The translations under genes and the position numbers were made by a program. From Devosia sp. 66-14 (GTDB taxonomy: Bacteria; Pseudomonadota; Alphaproteobacteria; Rhizobiales; Devosiaceae), in assembly GCA_001899085.1 (NCBI GenBank), contig MKVB01000004.1:100553-164552 (forward strand): a stretch of DNA of 64,000 bases, given 5' to 3'. The notes under the pieces were generated by a model. It saw only the letters and a list, made by a program, of their open reading frames with translations, made no database searches and was not told the DNA's origin. This document shows positions 52,906 to 60,338 of this stretch, in pieces; position 1 is the first letter of the stretch; the number at the start of each line of letters is the position of its first letter.

Positions 52906-52915
52906 GCGTAACCAT

Positions 52916-53000
52916 TGGTGCCCTGGAGAAGACTCGAACTTCCACGTCTTTCGACACACGGACCTGAACCGTGCGCGTCTACCAATTCCGCCACCAGGGC
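52916..53000 (-). tRNA. tRNA-Leu (anticodon CAG)
   Basis: On the minus strand the acceptor GCCCTGG (53000-52994) pairs with CCAGGGC, followed by A and an encoded CCA. The anticodon arm CACGG-TTCAGGT-CCGTG gives anticodon CAG, reading CTG Leu codons. A long variable arm (class II tRNA) and the TTCGAGT T-loop are present. Length is 85 including CCA. Confidence 0.95.
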
Positions 53001-53017
53001 AATCCGATGGGCGCCGT

Positions 53018-53046
53018 TCACTAGGTGACTGGGAGGGGGCTGTCAA
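53018..53046 (-). promoter_or_regulatory. promoter of tRNA-Leu
   Basis: On the minus strand TTGACA (53046-53041), 17 bp, TAGTGA (53023-53018); transcription would begin about 10 bases upstream of the tRNA 5' end region. Confidence 0.65.
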
Positions 53047-53152
53047 CTCGCTTTCTTGCCCGACCACAGTTGCTCCACTCGACACGTCGGGGCGTGCAGG
53101 CTAGAAGCGGCGAAACCCTAGTCCGATTGCCTTGCCAGGAGCCGCTTGCGCC

Positions 53153-54115
53153 ATGGAATCCACCTCGAACCTGGTCACCATTTTCGGCGGCGCCGGTTTC
53201 ATCGGGACCCAGGTGGTGCAGCTCCTGGCCCGTCGCGGCTATCGCATCCGCGTCGCGGTGCGCCGCCCCGATCTCGCCGGCCACGTCCGCCCGCTCGGCG
53301 CGGTCGGGCAGGTGATGCCGATCCAGGCCAATATCCGCAACCGCGAATCGGTCGAGCGCGCCATCCGCGGGTCCTCCATCGTCATCAACCTCGTCGGCAT
53401 CGGCCACGAGAGCGGCAAGCAGCGTTTCCGCGCCGTCCATGCGATGGGCGCCAGGAACGTCGCCGAGGCGGCCAAGGCGCTCGGCGCCAACGCACTGGTG
53501 CATGTCTCGGCGCTGGGCGCCGACACGCAGGCGCCGAGCGGCTACGCCCGCTCCAAGGCGCTGGGCGAGACCGAAGTGCTCGCCGCCTTCCCGTCTGCGG
53601 TGGTGATCCGCCCCTCGATCGTCTTCGGGCCCGGTGACGGCTTCTTCAACCGCTATGGCATGCTCGCCCGCATGCTGCCGGTGCTGCCGGTGATCGGCGC
53701 GAAGTCGCGCCTGCAGCCGATCTATGTCGGCGACGTCGCCGAGGCGATCTGCCGCGCCGCCGAAGGTCAGGTGAAGGGGGGCAAGATCTATGAAATCGGC
53801 GGCCCCGAGGTTGCGACCCACAAGGAGCTGGTGGCGCGGGTGCTGACTGACACCGCCCGCACCAACCTGCTGCTGCCGCTGCCCGCCGGGCCGGCAAAGC
53901 TCCTCGCATTGCCGCTGTCGCTCTTGCCTTCGCCGCTGCTCACCAGCGATCAGGTCGACCAGCTGCAGGCCGACAATGTGGTGTCGGACGCCGCCAAGCA
54001 CGAAAAGCGCACCCTCGCTGCCTTCGACATCGCACCGACCGCCATGGACGCGATCCTGCCGAGCTACCTCTGGCGCTTCATGAAGAACGGCCAGTTCGAC
54101 CGGCAGACGGCGTAA
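53153..54115 (+). CDS. NDUFA9-like NAD(P)-binding protein (atypical SDR)
   Basis: A 320-residue protein; ATG 53153 with CAGGAG upstream. The N-terminus TIFGGAGFIGTQVVQLLARRG binds NAD(P); VSALGADTQAPSGYARSKALGE, VIRPSIVFGPGD and YVGDVAEAICRA follow as in the complex I NDUFA9 family and related epimerases. Bacterial members are linked to quinone or complex I biogenesis, but the activity is uncertain. Monocistronic, ending at repeat R7. Confidence 0.88.
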   Translation: MESTSNLVTIFGGAGFIGTQVVQLLARRGYRIRVAVRRPDLAGHVRPLGAVGQVMPIQANIRNRESVERAIRGSSIVINLVGIGHESGKQRFRAVHAMGARNVAEAAKALGANALVHVSALGADTQAPSGYARSKALGETEVLAAFPSAVVIRPSIVFGPGDGFFNRYGMLARMLPVLPVIGAKSRLQPIYVGDVAEAICRAAEGQVKGGKIYEIGGPEVATHKELVARVLTDTARTNLLLPLPAGPAKLLALPLSLLPSPLLTSDQVDQLQADNVVSDAAKHEKRTLAAFDIAPTAMDAILPSYLWRFMKNGQFDRQTA

Positions 54116-54137
54116 CTCCAAGGTCTAGCCTAAAGGC

Positions 54138-54276
54138 CGGCGCGGGAAGAGACCCCCCACCCTGTCCCTCCCCCGCAAGGGGGGGGTGACCTGCGTTCGC
54201 TAGTCGTCGTCCCGCTCTGATCGTGGTGTCGGCGTCTCCCTCCCCCTTGCGGGGAGGGGACAGGGGAGGGGGTATC
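54138..54276. repeat. paired-palindrome element R7
   Basis: GGCGCGGGAAGAGACCCCCC and CCCTGTCCCTCCCCCGCAAG on the left are mirrored by CTCCCTCCCCCTTGCGGGGA and GGGACAGGGGAGGGGG on the right. It has the same outer sequence as R3. It lies between convergent genes. Confidence 0.85.
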
Positions 54277-54316
54277 TTGGAAACTCGATGCCGACCATAC
54301 CTCGATACCCACCCCT

Positions 54317-54568
54317 CTACCGCACATCCGGCGGCAGCCCGATATCCCTCAGCAGATGCGGCGACAGCTGGTCGAGATGGGTGCGGCGGGGGCGGCTGAG
54401 GGTGCGCTTCAGCATGGCGTTGGCATAGCGCCTGAGCACCAGCGTGCGGAACCATGCGCCAAAGCCGCGCGCCGGCAGGTCGGCGCGCCATACGTTGATG
54501 TTGGCCACTGCCTGCCGCAGCTCCGCCGCGTCGCGGGCCTGTTCGCTCTTTACCTGCTCGAAAGCCAT
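54317..54568 (-). CDS. DUF1127 domain-containing small protein
   Basis: An 83-residue basic protein with GAGGGAG before its ATG. The C-terminal HLDQLSPHLLRDIGLPPDV is the DUF1127 motif (LxxLxxxLLRDIGL); this copy has an N-terminal extension of about 35 residues compared with the shortest members. Some DUF1127 proteins bind RNA and affect phosphate and sRNA-dependent regulation in alphaproteobacteria. It is divergent from the WYL regulator gene. Confidence 0.85.
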   Translation of the reverse strand: MAFEQVKSEQARDAAELRQAVANINVWRADLPARGFGAWFRTLVLRRYANAMLKRTLSRPRRTHLDQLSPHLLRDIGLPPDVR

Positions 54569-54655
54569 TTCGCGTCTCCCTCACATCTTCAAGAAACGAC
54601 TCTATGCCGCTAAGACTGACACCCGCTGTCAGGGTTGCTGGTGTAGAGAAGATTT

Positions 54656-55627
54656 ATGCGTGCCAGTCGCCTCCTCACCATTCTGATGATCCTCCAGACC
54701 CGGGGGCGGACCAGTGCCGAGTCGCTGGCCGAGGAGCTCGAGGTCTCGGTCCGCACCGTCTATCGCGACATCGACCAGTTGAGCGCGGCGGGCGTGCCCG
54801 TCTATGCCGAAACCGGCCGCAATGGCGGCTTCGCCCTGCTCGATGGCTGGAAGACCCGCCTCAACGGGCTCACCGCGCCGGAAGCCCGGGCGCTGTTCTT
54901 TTCCGGCCTGCCCGGTCCCGCCGGCGAACTGGGCCTCGGCGAGGAGGCGGCGCAGGCCGAGCTGAAGCTGCTTGCGGCGCTGCCATCCGATTGGCAGGTC
55001 GAGGCCCGGCGGATGAGTTCGCGCTTTCATCTCGATCCGCGCGGCTGGTTCCAGCCCGGCCACAAGCCGGAATTCCTGAAGCTCGTTGCCGAGGCGGTGT
55101 GGAGCGAAACCCGCATCGCCATCCGTTACGAGAGCTGGAAAGACGTGAAGGATCGGGTGATCGAACCGCTCGGCCTCGTCTTGAAGGGCGGCGTCTGGTA
55201 CGTGGTGGCACAGCGCGATGGCCATAGCCGCACCTATCGGCTGTCGCAGATCCAGGCGCTCGGCCCCACCGGCCAGACGTTTACCCGGCCCAAGGATTTC
55301 GACCTGCCCTCGTACTGGCAGGAAGCCACCAAGCAGTTCGAGCGCGAGATCTATGTCGGCACCGCCCATGTGCGCGCCACCGCCACCGGGCTGCGCAAGC
55401 TCAAGGACCTGAGCGACACGGTGCGCCGTGCCGTCGAAGCCCTGAGCATCACCCCCGATGCCGATGGCTGGTGCGAGCTCGAGGTGCCGATCGAAGAGGT
55501 CGGCTGGGCCAGCCACGAGTTCACCAAGATCGGCGACGATGTCGAGGTGCTGGGCCCGCCCGAGCTCAGGAGTCGGGTGGTCACCAATATCAGCAAGATG
55601 GCGCGGCGCTACGGGATCACTTCCTGA
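54656..55627 (+). CDS. HTH and WYL domain transcriptional regulator (YafY type)
   Basis: A 323-residue protein. The N-terminal winged helix (RLLTILMILQTRGRTSAESLAEEL, SVRTVYRDIDQLSAAGVPVY) is followed by a WYL domain (IAIRYESW, VLKGGVWYVVAQRDGHSRTYRLSQI) and a WCX tail. It probably senses a small ligand or nucleic acid. Its stop codon is the first half-base of the 24-bp palindrome before the TetR gene, 28 bp from that start. Confidence 0.88.
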   Translation: MRASRLLTILMILQTRGRTSAESLAEELEVSVRTVYRDIDQLSAAGVPVYAETGRNGGFALLDGWKTRLNGLTAPEARALFFSGLPGPAGELGLGEEAAQAELKLLAALPSDWQVEARRMSSRFHLDPRGWFQPGHKPEFLKLVAEAVWSETRIAIRYESWKDVKDRVIEPLGLVLKGGVWYVVAQRDGHSRTYRLSQIQALGPTGQTFTRPKDFDLPSYWQEATKQFEREIYVGTAHVRATATGLRKLKDLSDTVRRAVEALSITPDADGWCELEVPIEEVGWASHEFTKIGDDVEVLGPPELRSRVVTNISKMARRYGITS

Positions 55628-55648
55628 TAACCGCCGCGGCGGTTATCA
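55625..55648. promoter_or_regulatory. 24-bp perfect palindrome, likely TetR operator
   Basis: The half-site TGATAACCGCCG is followed directly by its exact complement. It begins with the stop codon of the WYL gene and ends 7 bp before the TetR ATG, so it is the expected autoregulatory site. Confidence 0.8.
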
Positions 55649-55655
55649 ATGGGCC

Positions 55656-56234
55656 ATGCCACGCCCCAAACTCGTTTCCGACGATCAGGTCCTCGATGCC
55701 ACCCATGCCGTCATGCTGCGGCTCGGGCCCGAGCGCTTCACGCTTTCCGATGTCGCCGAAGCGGTGGGGCTGAGTCGCGCCGCGCTGATCCAGCGCTTCA
55801 CCGACAAGCGCACATTGCATCTCAAGACCCTGGAACGCTCGACCCAGGAGGTGCGCGACTATTTCGCGGCCGCGCCGCGGGAGCAGGGGCTGATCCCGCT
55901 CTGGGCCATGCTGCGTGACCTGATCAGCGGCATGGGGTCGGGCGAAGGCTTTGCCGGCTACCTGCTGCTCGCCTGGGGCGACGTCAACGACCCCGGGCTG
56001 AACGCGCTGGCCCGTGAACGCAACCAGCTGGTGCGGGGCGCCATCTTTGAGCGCCTCCCGGAAACGCCTGACCGGGCAGAGTCGGCGGCGCTGATCCAGA
56101 TGGTGATCCAGGGCGCCTGCATGCTGTGGCTGGTCGAGCCGCAGGGGACGCTCGCCGGCTACACCGAAGACGAGACGCGGAAGCTGATCGCGCGGCTCTA
56201 TCCGGGCGAGCGGCTGGAGCAGGGCGCCGACTGA
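55656..56234 (+). CDS. TetR/AcrR family transcriptional regulator
   Basis: A 192-residue protein. The N-terminal HTH reads FTLSDVAEAVGLSRAALIQRFTDKRTLHLKTL; the rest is an all-helical ligand domain. It probably represses itself and perhaps neighbouring genes through the palindrome at 55625-55648. No efflux pump is adjacent, so the ligand is unknown. Confidence 0.88.
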   Translation: MPRPKLVSDDQVLDATHAVMLRLGPERFTLSDVAEAVGLSRAALIQRFTDKRTLHLKTLERSTQEVRDYFAAAPREQGLIPLWAMLRDLISGMGSGEGFAGYLLLAWGDVNDPGLNALARERNQLVRGAIFERLPETPDRAESAALIQMVIQGACMLWLVEPQGTLAGYTEDETRKLIARLYPGERLEQGAD

Positions 56235-56367
56235 TAGAGACGGCCCCCTCCCGGCCTCCCCCATAAAGGGGGAGGTGCCCACCGGTTCATTGGGCACTAT
56301 CGAAGCAAGAGCCTCGACTCTTCACCTCCCCCTTCATGGGGGAGGCCGGGAGGGGGCCGTCTCTATC
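56233..56367. repeat. paired-palindrome element R8
   Basis: An inverted repeat with arms of about 30 bases: GATAGAGACGGCCCCCTCCC and GGCCTCCCCC on the left, mirrored by GGGGGAGGCC and GGGAGGGGGCCGTCTCTATC on the right. It begins within the TetR stop codon and ends just before the regulated promoter at 56379. Confidence 0.85.
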
Positions 56368-56378
56368 AATACGTCATC

Positions 56379-56409
56379 TTGATTTATAACCAACGTGTAA
56401 GTTATAAAT
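56379..56409 (+). promoter_or_regulatory. promoter with overlapping inverted repeat upstream of the RlmN/Cfr-like gene
   Basis: TTGATT (56379-56384), 18 bp, TATAAA (56403-56408). An inverted repeat ATTTATAAC-N10-GTTATAAAT (56382-56409) covers both elements. The ATG is at 56415, where transcription would start, and no ribosome site is visible, so the mRNA may be leaderless and repressed by a dimer bound to the repeat. Confidence 0.6.
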
Positions 56410-56414
56410 GTCGC

Positions 56415-57425
56415 ATGCAGCCCGCGCCATTCGCCCTCGACCTCAGCTTCGCCGCCTTCGATGCGCTCAACAGCGCCGTGGCCGGTCCGCGCCTGAGCTA
56501 TCGCGAGCTGTTTTCGCCGCACGAAGACCTGCCCAAACCGCTCCGCCGCTGGGCTGCCGCGCACGACATCGCCCCGCGCGCCCTGACCCGGCGCGATCGG
56601 CAACTAGGCGGCAGCTCCGAAAAGCACCTGTTTGGCCTGCGTGACGGCTATGCCGTCGAATCCGTGCTGATCCGCCGGCGCGACGGCTTCACCGCCTGCA
56701 TCTCGTCGCAGGTCGGCTGCGCCTTTGCCTGTCAGTTCTGCGCCTCGGGGCAGGCCGGGTTGAAGCGTAACCTCTCGCCGGGCGAGATCGTCGAGCAGGT
56801 GGTGCGGCTCGGGTCAAAGGTGAACCGCATCGTCTTCATGGGCATTGGCGAACCGCTCAACAATTACGACAACGTGCTGGCGGCGATCCGTATCCTCCGC
56901 GATCGGCGCGGGCTGGATTGGCCCACCACCGGCATCACCGTCTCGACCATCGGCATCCCCAAGGGGCTGAAGGCGCTTCGCGAGGAGCACCTGGGGCTCA
57001 ACCTCACCATTTCGCTCCACGCCACCACCGACGAGACGCGTAGCCGGCTGATCCCCGGCGCCCGCAAGCACGCCATCGCCGATGTGGTCGGCGGCGCGCT
57101 GAGTTGGGCCCGCCGGCACAACCGCGTCGCCACCTTCGTCTACCTGCTGCTCCCCGGCATCAATGACAGCGACGCCGATCTTCGGCGGCTCACCGGCATG
57201 TTCCGCAACGAACCGGCACGGCTCAACCTGATGCGCTGGAATGAAGTCGATGGGCTCGGCTTCGGCCGAATCTCCGATCTGAGGCTGATGCAGTTCCGTG
57301 CCGGGCTCGAACGCGCCGGTATCCCGGTGGTGGTGCGCGACACCCAGGGCAACCGCATCGACGCCGCCTGCGGCCAGCTCTGGCTGCGCGACCTGCGCGG
57401 CCAGGCGGTGGCGCGGGCGGCTTAG
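56415..57425 (+). CDS. RlmN/Cfr-like radical SAM rRNA methyltransferase
   Basis: A 336-residue protein. The cluster motif is CAFACQFC (Cys102, 106, 109); Cys95 in ACISSQVGC and Cys319 in DAACGQLW occupy the places of the two catalytic Cys of RlmN. GIGEPLNNYDNVLAAI, STIGIPKGLKAL and ISLHATTDETRSRLIPG complete the family pattern. It is shorter than typical alphaproteobacterial RlmN (about 390-410), and GIGEPL replaces GMGEPL, so it may be a second, accessory A2503-type methyltransferase. Its promoter looks regulated. Confidence 0.78.
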   Translation: MQPAPFALDLSFAAFDALNSAVAGPRLSYRELFSPHEDLPKPLRRWAAAHDIAPRALTRRDRQLGGSSEKHLFGLRDGYAVESVLIRRRDGFTACISSQVGCAFACQFCASGQAGLKRNLSPGEIVEQVVRLGSKVNRIVFMGIGEPLNNYDNVLAAIRILRDRRGLDWPTTGITVSTIGIPKGLKALREEHLGLNLTISLHATTDETRSRLIPGARKHAIADVVGGALSWARRHNRVATFVYLLLPGINDSDADLRRLTGMFRNEPARLNLMRWNEVDGLGFGRISDLRLMQFRAGLERAGIPVVVRDTQGNRIDAACGQLWLRDLRGQAVARAA

Positions 57426-57450
57426 GGGAGCTACGCCACCGATGCATCCC

Positions 57451-57560
57451 TGCCCCTCACCCTAACCCTCTCCCCAGCGGGGAGAGGGGACGCGAGTTGA
57501 ACGGGCGGTGCCACAACGCCCCCTCTCCCCGCCGGGGAGAGGGCCGGGGTGAGGGGCAGT
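57451..57560. repeat. paired-palindrome element R9
   Basis: TGCCCCTCACCCTAACCCTC and TCCCCAGCGGGGAGAGG on the left are mirrored by CCCTCTCCCCGCCGGGGAGA and GGGTGAGGGGCA on the right. It shares loop sequence with R6. It lies between convergent genes. Confidence 0.85.
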
Positions 57561-57576
57561 TCAGTTCGATTGCGCC

Positions 57577-58479
57577 TCACGCCCTGAGCGCCAGCAACCG
57601 CTCCACGCCACAGCCCGCGATCACCATGCGCTCCTTGCCGTTGCCGGTGAGCCTGGCGCCCCAGTCGACCACGCCGCCATCGGCGAGTTGGAGGTCACCG
57701 GCAAAGATGTGGAAGCAGAAGCCGGCATAGTAGCTGCCGGCCGCCGCGCGGCCGACCTCCTCGAACAGCTCCGCGCCGTTCGCCTGCGCGACACTGCGCA
57801 GCGCCTCGAGCCGCGCATCTGCATTGGGCGCCGTCGTCCGCGTGTAGCCGAGCCGCAGCGCCGTGCCTTGCGGCAGAAACTGCCCGAACGCTTCGAGCAG
57901 CAACCCGACCTGTCGTCCCAGTGCCTCGGCCTCGAAGCCATAGCCGCCGCGGTCGCGACCGCTGCTGACCAGGGCGAAGAGCCGGAAATGCGCCAGCATC
58001 TTGCCGTCGCCATAGTTCTGCGGCCGCACCACCCGGTGGCTGGTCATCAGGTGTACGTCGCCGCTGCCGGCCTGGCGCAGCCGGGCCGCCTCGAGCGCCA
58101 GGACATTGGTCGGGTCGGACACCACCTCGCCTCGCCGCGTCGTGCCGATCGACCAGTCCTGGTCCACGCTCGCCACCACCGAGCAGGCGCCGAGCGGCGT
58201 CACCGGCGACAATTCGACCGGCTCGAACCGTGCCTCGCCCAAGCTCAGCGCCAGCTGCTCCCAGGCCAGCAGCGCTGCCCGGTCCGGCCGCGCCACGCCG
58301 AAGAAGCGGCTGGTGGCAAAATCCTTCAGCAGTTCGGCTGGGTTGCGCTTGCCGGCGCGGCGGCGGGTGACCTCGATCAGCAGCGACTGCAGGTCCGATG
58401 GATTGAGCCGGTCGGCGAGAATCTCCGCCAGCCCCTCGACGCCGCTCTCACGCTCGATCCGTTCGATAATCCCGCTCAT
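57577..58479 (-). CDS. uncharacterised protein, possibly class II aaRS-like paralogue
   Basis: A 300-residue protein; ATG 58479 behind GAGGACC. TTRRGEVVSDPTNVLALEAA, HLMTSHRVVRPQ and the C-terminal GNGKERMVIAGCGVERLLA resemble the order of class II aminoacyl-tRNA synthetase motifs 2 and 3 (HisRS/HisZ-like), but no anticodon-binding domain is present. I cannot assign a function; an amino-acid or nucleotide-binding role is a guess. The reading frame stays open far upstream, across uxaC on the other strand, but that extension is not credible. Confidence 0.6.
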   Translation of the reverse strand: MSGIIERIERESGVEGLAEILADRLNPSDLQSLLIEVTRRRAGKRNPAELLKDFATSRFFGVARPDRAALLAWEQLALSLGEARFEPVELSPVTPLGACSVVASVDQDWSIGTTRRGEVVSDPTNVLALEAARLRQAGSGDVHLMTSHRVVRPQNYGDGKMLAHFRLFALVSSGRDRGGYGFEAEALGRQVGLLLEAFGQFLPQGTALRLGYTRTTAPNADARLEALRSVAQANGAELFEEVGRAAAGSYYAGFCFHIFAGDLQLADGGVVDWGARLTGNGKERMVIAGCGVERLLALRA

Positions 58480-58537
58480 TGCTGGTCCTCCCAAGCGACC
58501 CATCGCAGCCCGGGCCAAACGGATCAAGCCCGCGGCT

Positions 58538-58573
58538 TTGACATCGGCGCTCGCGCTAAGTAACCAAGTGGTT
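58538..58573 (+). promoter_or_regulatory. promoter and operator-like repeat of uxaC-kdgF
   Basis: TTGACA (58538-58543), 17 bp, TAACCA (58561-58566). The inverted repeat AACCA-AG-TGGTT (58562-58573) overlaps the -10 and ends 17 bp before the uxaC ATG; such TGGT/ACCA repeats suit GntR-type uronate regulators. Confidence 0.55.
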
Positions 58574-58590
58574 CGGAGGACCTGCTGACC

Positions 58591-59997
58591 ATGACTTTGC
58601 TCGATGACAACCGGCTGTTCACTGCCGAGCCCAAGGCGCGTGGCCTGGCGCAGGCGCTCTATGCCGGGATCAAGGATCTGCCTTTGGTCTCGCCGCACGG
58701 CCACACCGAGCCGCGCTGGTACGCCGAGAACGAAAAATTCCCCGATCCGGCGCAACTGCTGATCGTCCCCGATCACTACGTTTTCCGCATGCTGTTTTCG
58801 CGCGGCATCCGCCTCGAGGACCTGGGCGTCCCGACCACCGATGGCTCGGCGGTCGAGACCGACGGCCGGAAGATCTGGCGGCTGTTCGCCAAGAACTATT
58901 ACCTGTTCCGCGGCACCCCGACCCGGTCCTGGCTGGACCATACCTTCGCCACCCTGTTCGGGGTCACTGAGCGGCTGGGCGAGGCGAATGCCGACGCCAT
59001 CTACGATCAGATCGCCGAGCGGCTCGGGCGCGACGACTACCGTCCACGCGCCCTGTTCGAGCGCTTCAACCTCGAGGTGATCTCGACCACCGACGCGGCG
59101 CTCGATGATCTCAAATGGCACCGGATGATCCGTGATAGCGGCTGGAAGGGGCGGGTGGTCCCGGCCTATCGGCCCGATTCGGTGGTCGATCCGGATTTCG
59201 CCGGCTTTGCCGCCAATCTCGACAAGCTGGGTGAGATCACCGGCGAGGATACCGGCCACTGGAACGGCTACCTCGAGGCGCACCGCAAGCGCCGTGCCTA
59301 TTTCAAGGCGTTCGGCGCCACCTCGTCCGACCACGGCCACCCGACTGCCGAGACGGCCAATCTCCTGCCCAAGGAAGCCGGCCAGCTCTACGACAGGGTG
59401 CGGACCGGCAAGGCCGAGCCCCGGGAGCACGCCTTGTTCCGTGCCCAGATGCTGACCGAGATGGCCCGCATGTCGATCGACGACGGGCTGGTGCTGCAGA
59501 TCCACCCCGGCGCCTGGCGCAACCATTCGCCTGCGATGCTGCAGAAGTTTGGTCGCGACAAGGGTTTCGATATCCCGACCCGCACCGACTATGTCGGCGC
59601 GCTGAAGCCGCTGCTCGATGCCGTGGGCACCGACCCCAGGCTCTCGATCATCCTGTTCACCCTCGACGAGAGCGTCTATGCCCGCGAGCTGGCGCCGCTG
59701 GCCGGCGTCTATCCGTCGCTGAAGCTCGGCCCGCCCTGGTGGTTCCACGACAGCCCGGAGGGGATGCGGCGTTTCCGCGAGACGGCCACCGAAACGGCGG
59801 GCTTTTACAACACGGTCGGCTTCAACGACGACACCCGGGCCTTTCCCTCGATCCCGGCGCGCCACGACGTCGCCCGTCGCGTCGATTGCGCTTTCCTCGC
59901 CCGCCTCGTCACCGAGCACCGGCTCGACGAGGATGAAGCCCACGAAGTGGCCAAAGATCTGGCCTACAACCTGGTCAAGCAAGCCTACAAACTGTGA
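58591..59997 (+). CDS. uxaC: glucuronate isomerase
   Basis: A 468-residue protein starting at ATG 58591 (GGAGGA upstream). UxaC marks: VSPHGHTEPRWYAEN with the metal His residues near the start, TPTRSWLDHTFATLFG, ISTTDAALDDLKWH, QIHPGAWRNHSP and the C-terminal GGPPWWF-type segment (LGPPWWFHDSPEGMRR). It converts D-glucuronate to D-fructuronate, or galacturonate to tagaturonate, in the cytoplasm. It is followed 8 bp later by kdgF. UxaB/UxuAB are not in the window. Confidence 0.93.
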   Translation: MTLLDDNRLFTAEPKARGLAQALYAGIKDLPLVSPHGHTEPRWYAENEKFPDPAQLLIVPDHYVFRMLFSRGIRLEDLGVPTTDGSAVETDGRKIWRLFAKNYYLFRGTPTRSWLDHTFATLFGVTERLGEANADAIYDQIAERLGRDDYRPRALFERFNLEVISTTDAALDDLKWHRMIRDSGWKGRVVPAYRPDSVVDPDFAGFAANLDKLGEITGEDTGHWNGYLEAHRKRRAYFKAFGATSSDHGHPTAETANLLPKEAGQLYDRVRTGKAEPREHALFRAQMLTEMARMSIDDGLVLQIHPGAWRNHSPAMLQKFGRDKGFDIPTRTDYVGALKPLLDAVGTDPRLSIILFTLDESVYARELAPLAGVYPSLKLGPPWWFHDSPEGMRRFRETATETAGFYNTVGFNDDTRAFPSIPARHDVARRVDCAFLARLVTEHRLDEDEAHEVAKDLAYNLVKQAYKL

Positions 59998-60005
59998 GAG
60001 ACAGA

Positions 60006-60332
60006 ATGTCCCCCCTCTTTGCGCAACCCGGCGACGGCAAGCATACCGAGCTGGATGGCTCGTCCCGCCGCGTCATCCTCGACCTGCCCGAACTGATGCT
60101 GGTCGAGTTCACCTTCGAGGCGGGCGGCATCGGCGCGCTCCACTCGCACCCGCATCTGCAGACCAGCTACGTCGCCGAGGGGGTGTTCGAGGTGACCATC
60201 GACGGCGTCACCCAGACCATCGGCAAGGGTGGCGCCTATATCGTGCCGTCAGGGCTGGTGCACGGGGTCAAGGCGCTCGAAGCCGGCAAGCTGATCGACA
60301 GCTTCACGCCGCGCCGCGACGATTTTCTGTAG
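60006..60332 (+). CDS. kdgF: cupin, KdgF-like uronate-linearising protein
   Basis: A 108-residue single cupin. VEFTFEAGGIGALHSHPHLQTSYVAEGVFEVTI supplies the HxHxxxxxE-type metal site and VHGVKALEAGKLIDSFTPRRDDFL the typical KdgF end. KdgF opens 4,5-unsaturated galacturonate from pectin or alginate fragments to a linear ketone. Coupling with uxaC supports a role in uronate use. Confidence 0.85.
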   Translation: MSPLFAQPGDGKHTELDGSSRRVILDLPELMLVEFTFEAGGIGALHSHPHLQTSYVAEGVFEVTIDGVTQTIGKGGAYIVPSGLVHGVKALEAGKLIDSFTPRRDDFL

Positions 60333-60338
60333 GGCGCT

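Larger units (their letters stand above)
51655..52915. other. gene-poor, lower-G+C gap next to the 3' end of tRNA-Leu
   Basis: 1.26 kb without a convincing gene. Short open frames have no ribosome site and no family likeness. The part from about 52190 to 52580 is visibly poorer in G+C than its surroundings and contains short direct repeats: a decamer array at 52265-52314 and three TTGTTCG units between 52380 and 52430. A hairpin with a T-run lies at 52155-52196. Its position beside the 3' end of a tRNA fits a decayed integration site; no integrase is visible. Confidence 0.6.

Noticed and set aside
58480-59982. Upstream extension of the minus-strand frame of 57577-58479 across uxaC
   Set aside because: The extension is antisense to uxaC and low in complexity; a good ribosome site marks ATG 58479 as the real start.
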